This document shows, piece after piece, positions 5,504-5,722 of a stretch of DNA of 5,722 nucleotides. The position numbers and the translations under genes are program-made. Within the stretch, counting starts at the first letter, position 1; each line of letters opens with the position of its first letter. The stretch is from Acidobacteriaceae bacterium (GTDB taxonomy: Bacteria > Acidobacteriota > Terriglobia > Terriglobales > Acidobacteriaceae): assembly GCA_030044455.1 (NCBI GenBank), contig JASHVU010000587.1, positions 1 to 5,722 of the forward strand, in the 5' to 3' direction. Below the pieces are notes generated by a model. The model had not been told where the DNA came from, ran no database searches, and saw only the letters and a program-made list of their open reading frames with translations.

Positions 5504-5532
5504 CGGCTAGGAGCTAGCAGCTAGAAGCTTGA
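5498..5532 (+). repeat. Heptad repeat arm E (right-type), upstream of tuf
   Basis: Five heptads in register: AGCTAGC, GGCTAGG, AGCTAGC, AGCTAGA, AGCTTGA. They have right-arm orientation. The segment 5495-5529 matches the reverse complement of arm D (5125-5159) at about 25 of 35 positions. It overlaps the stop codon of the preceding gene and ends 17 nt before the tuf ribosome binding site. Confidence 0.8.
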
Positions 5533-5548
5533 TTCAGGAAAGCTGTAC

Positions 5549-5553
5549 GGAGG
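5549..5553 (+). promoter_or_regulatory. Shine-Dalgarno site of tuf
   Basis: GGAGG lies 11 nt before ATG 5565. A weaker AAAGG (5558-5562) is too close to the start to act alone. Confidence 0.7.
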
Positions 5554-5564
5554 ATTCAAAGGCA

Positions 5565-5722
5565 ATGGCGAAGGAAAAATTTGATCGTTCGAAGCCGCAC
5601 GTGAACGTGGGGACGATCGGGCACATCGATCACGGCAAGACGACGTTGACGGCGGCAATCACCAAGGTGTTGCAGAAGCACAACCCGAAGAATCAGTTTC
5701 GTTCGTTCGACTCGATTGACAA
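5565..5722 (+). CDS. tuf: Elongation factor Tu, N-terminal part (3' end outside window)
   Basis: EF-Tu is the GTPase that carries aminoacyl-tRNA to the ribosomal A site in the cytoplasm. The 52 visible residues open [20 protein letters not shown] and contain the G1 nucleotide-binding motif GHIDHGKT at 19-26, with Lys25 and Thr26 contacting GTP phosphates. [10 protein letters not shown] follows, then a stretch ending FDSID before the window edge. The protein is normally about 395 residues, so roughly 13% is seen. The motif has Ile where many EF-Tu proteins have Val (GHVDHGKT), a common variant. Placement after Thr, Tyr, Thr and Gly tRNA genes matches the tufB type of locus. No terminator without ambiguity separates it from the tRNAs, so at least part of its expression may come from the tRNA promoter. 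Confidence 0.97.
   Translation, partial: MAKEKFDRSKPHVNVGTIGHIDHGKTTLTAAITKVLQKHNPKNQFRSFDSID

Overview
The window looks like a chromosomal segment of an Acidobacteriota-type bacterium, probably of the Koribacter/Terriglobia kind. This is inference from gene content: moderately high G+C, a membrane Ser/Thr kinase, a CsgG-like exported protein, and an EF-Tu N-terminus ([20 protein letters not shown]...) of the form I associate with that phylum. No rRNA or other decisive taxonomic marker is present.

Layout. (1) 1-281: the 3' end of an unidentified membrane protein gene. (2) 473-2125: a PknB-type transmembrane Ser/Thr protein kinase with no PASTA repeats. It converges on (3) 2191-3195 (minus strand), a CsgG/FlgT-like secreted protein with Gly-rich inserts. 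The two share a 12-bp-stem bidirectional terminator at 2144-2177. (4) 3461-5722: a plus-strand tRNA-tuf cluster: tRNA-Thr(TGT), tRNA-Tyr(GTA), a small two-helix membrane protein, tRNA-Thr(GGT), tRNA-Gly(TCC), two small unknown proteins, then the start of tuf (EF-Tu). It carries the same four tRNA species as the E. coli thrU-tyrU-glyT-thrT-tufB operon, with the last two tRNAs swapped and three small ORFs inserted.

The standout structure is a family of degenerate heptanucleotide repeats (register AGCTNNN) confined to the spacers between tRNA-Tyr and tuf. Three copies (4287-4398, 4490-4601, 4692-4801) share one architecture: five heptads, a core of about 40 bp with a positionally conserved GGAA[CG][GA]AG[TC]TGA motif, then five heptads that are the approximate reverse complement of the first five. 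Each could fold into an imperfect stem of about 35 bp. A remnant lies before the small membrane protein, and a separated pair of arms flanks the last small ORF before tuf. The repeats supply two stop codons and one Shine-Dalgarno site, and several right arms end in AGCTG followed by a T-run. No transposase is present in the window, so a non-autonomous (MITE- or REP-like) family is the leading inference. A role in processing or attenuating the tRNA-tuf transcript is possible but untested.
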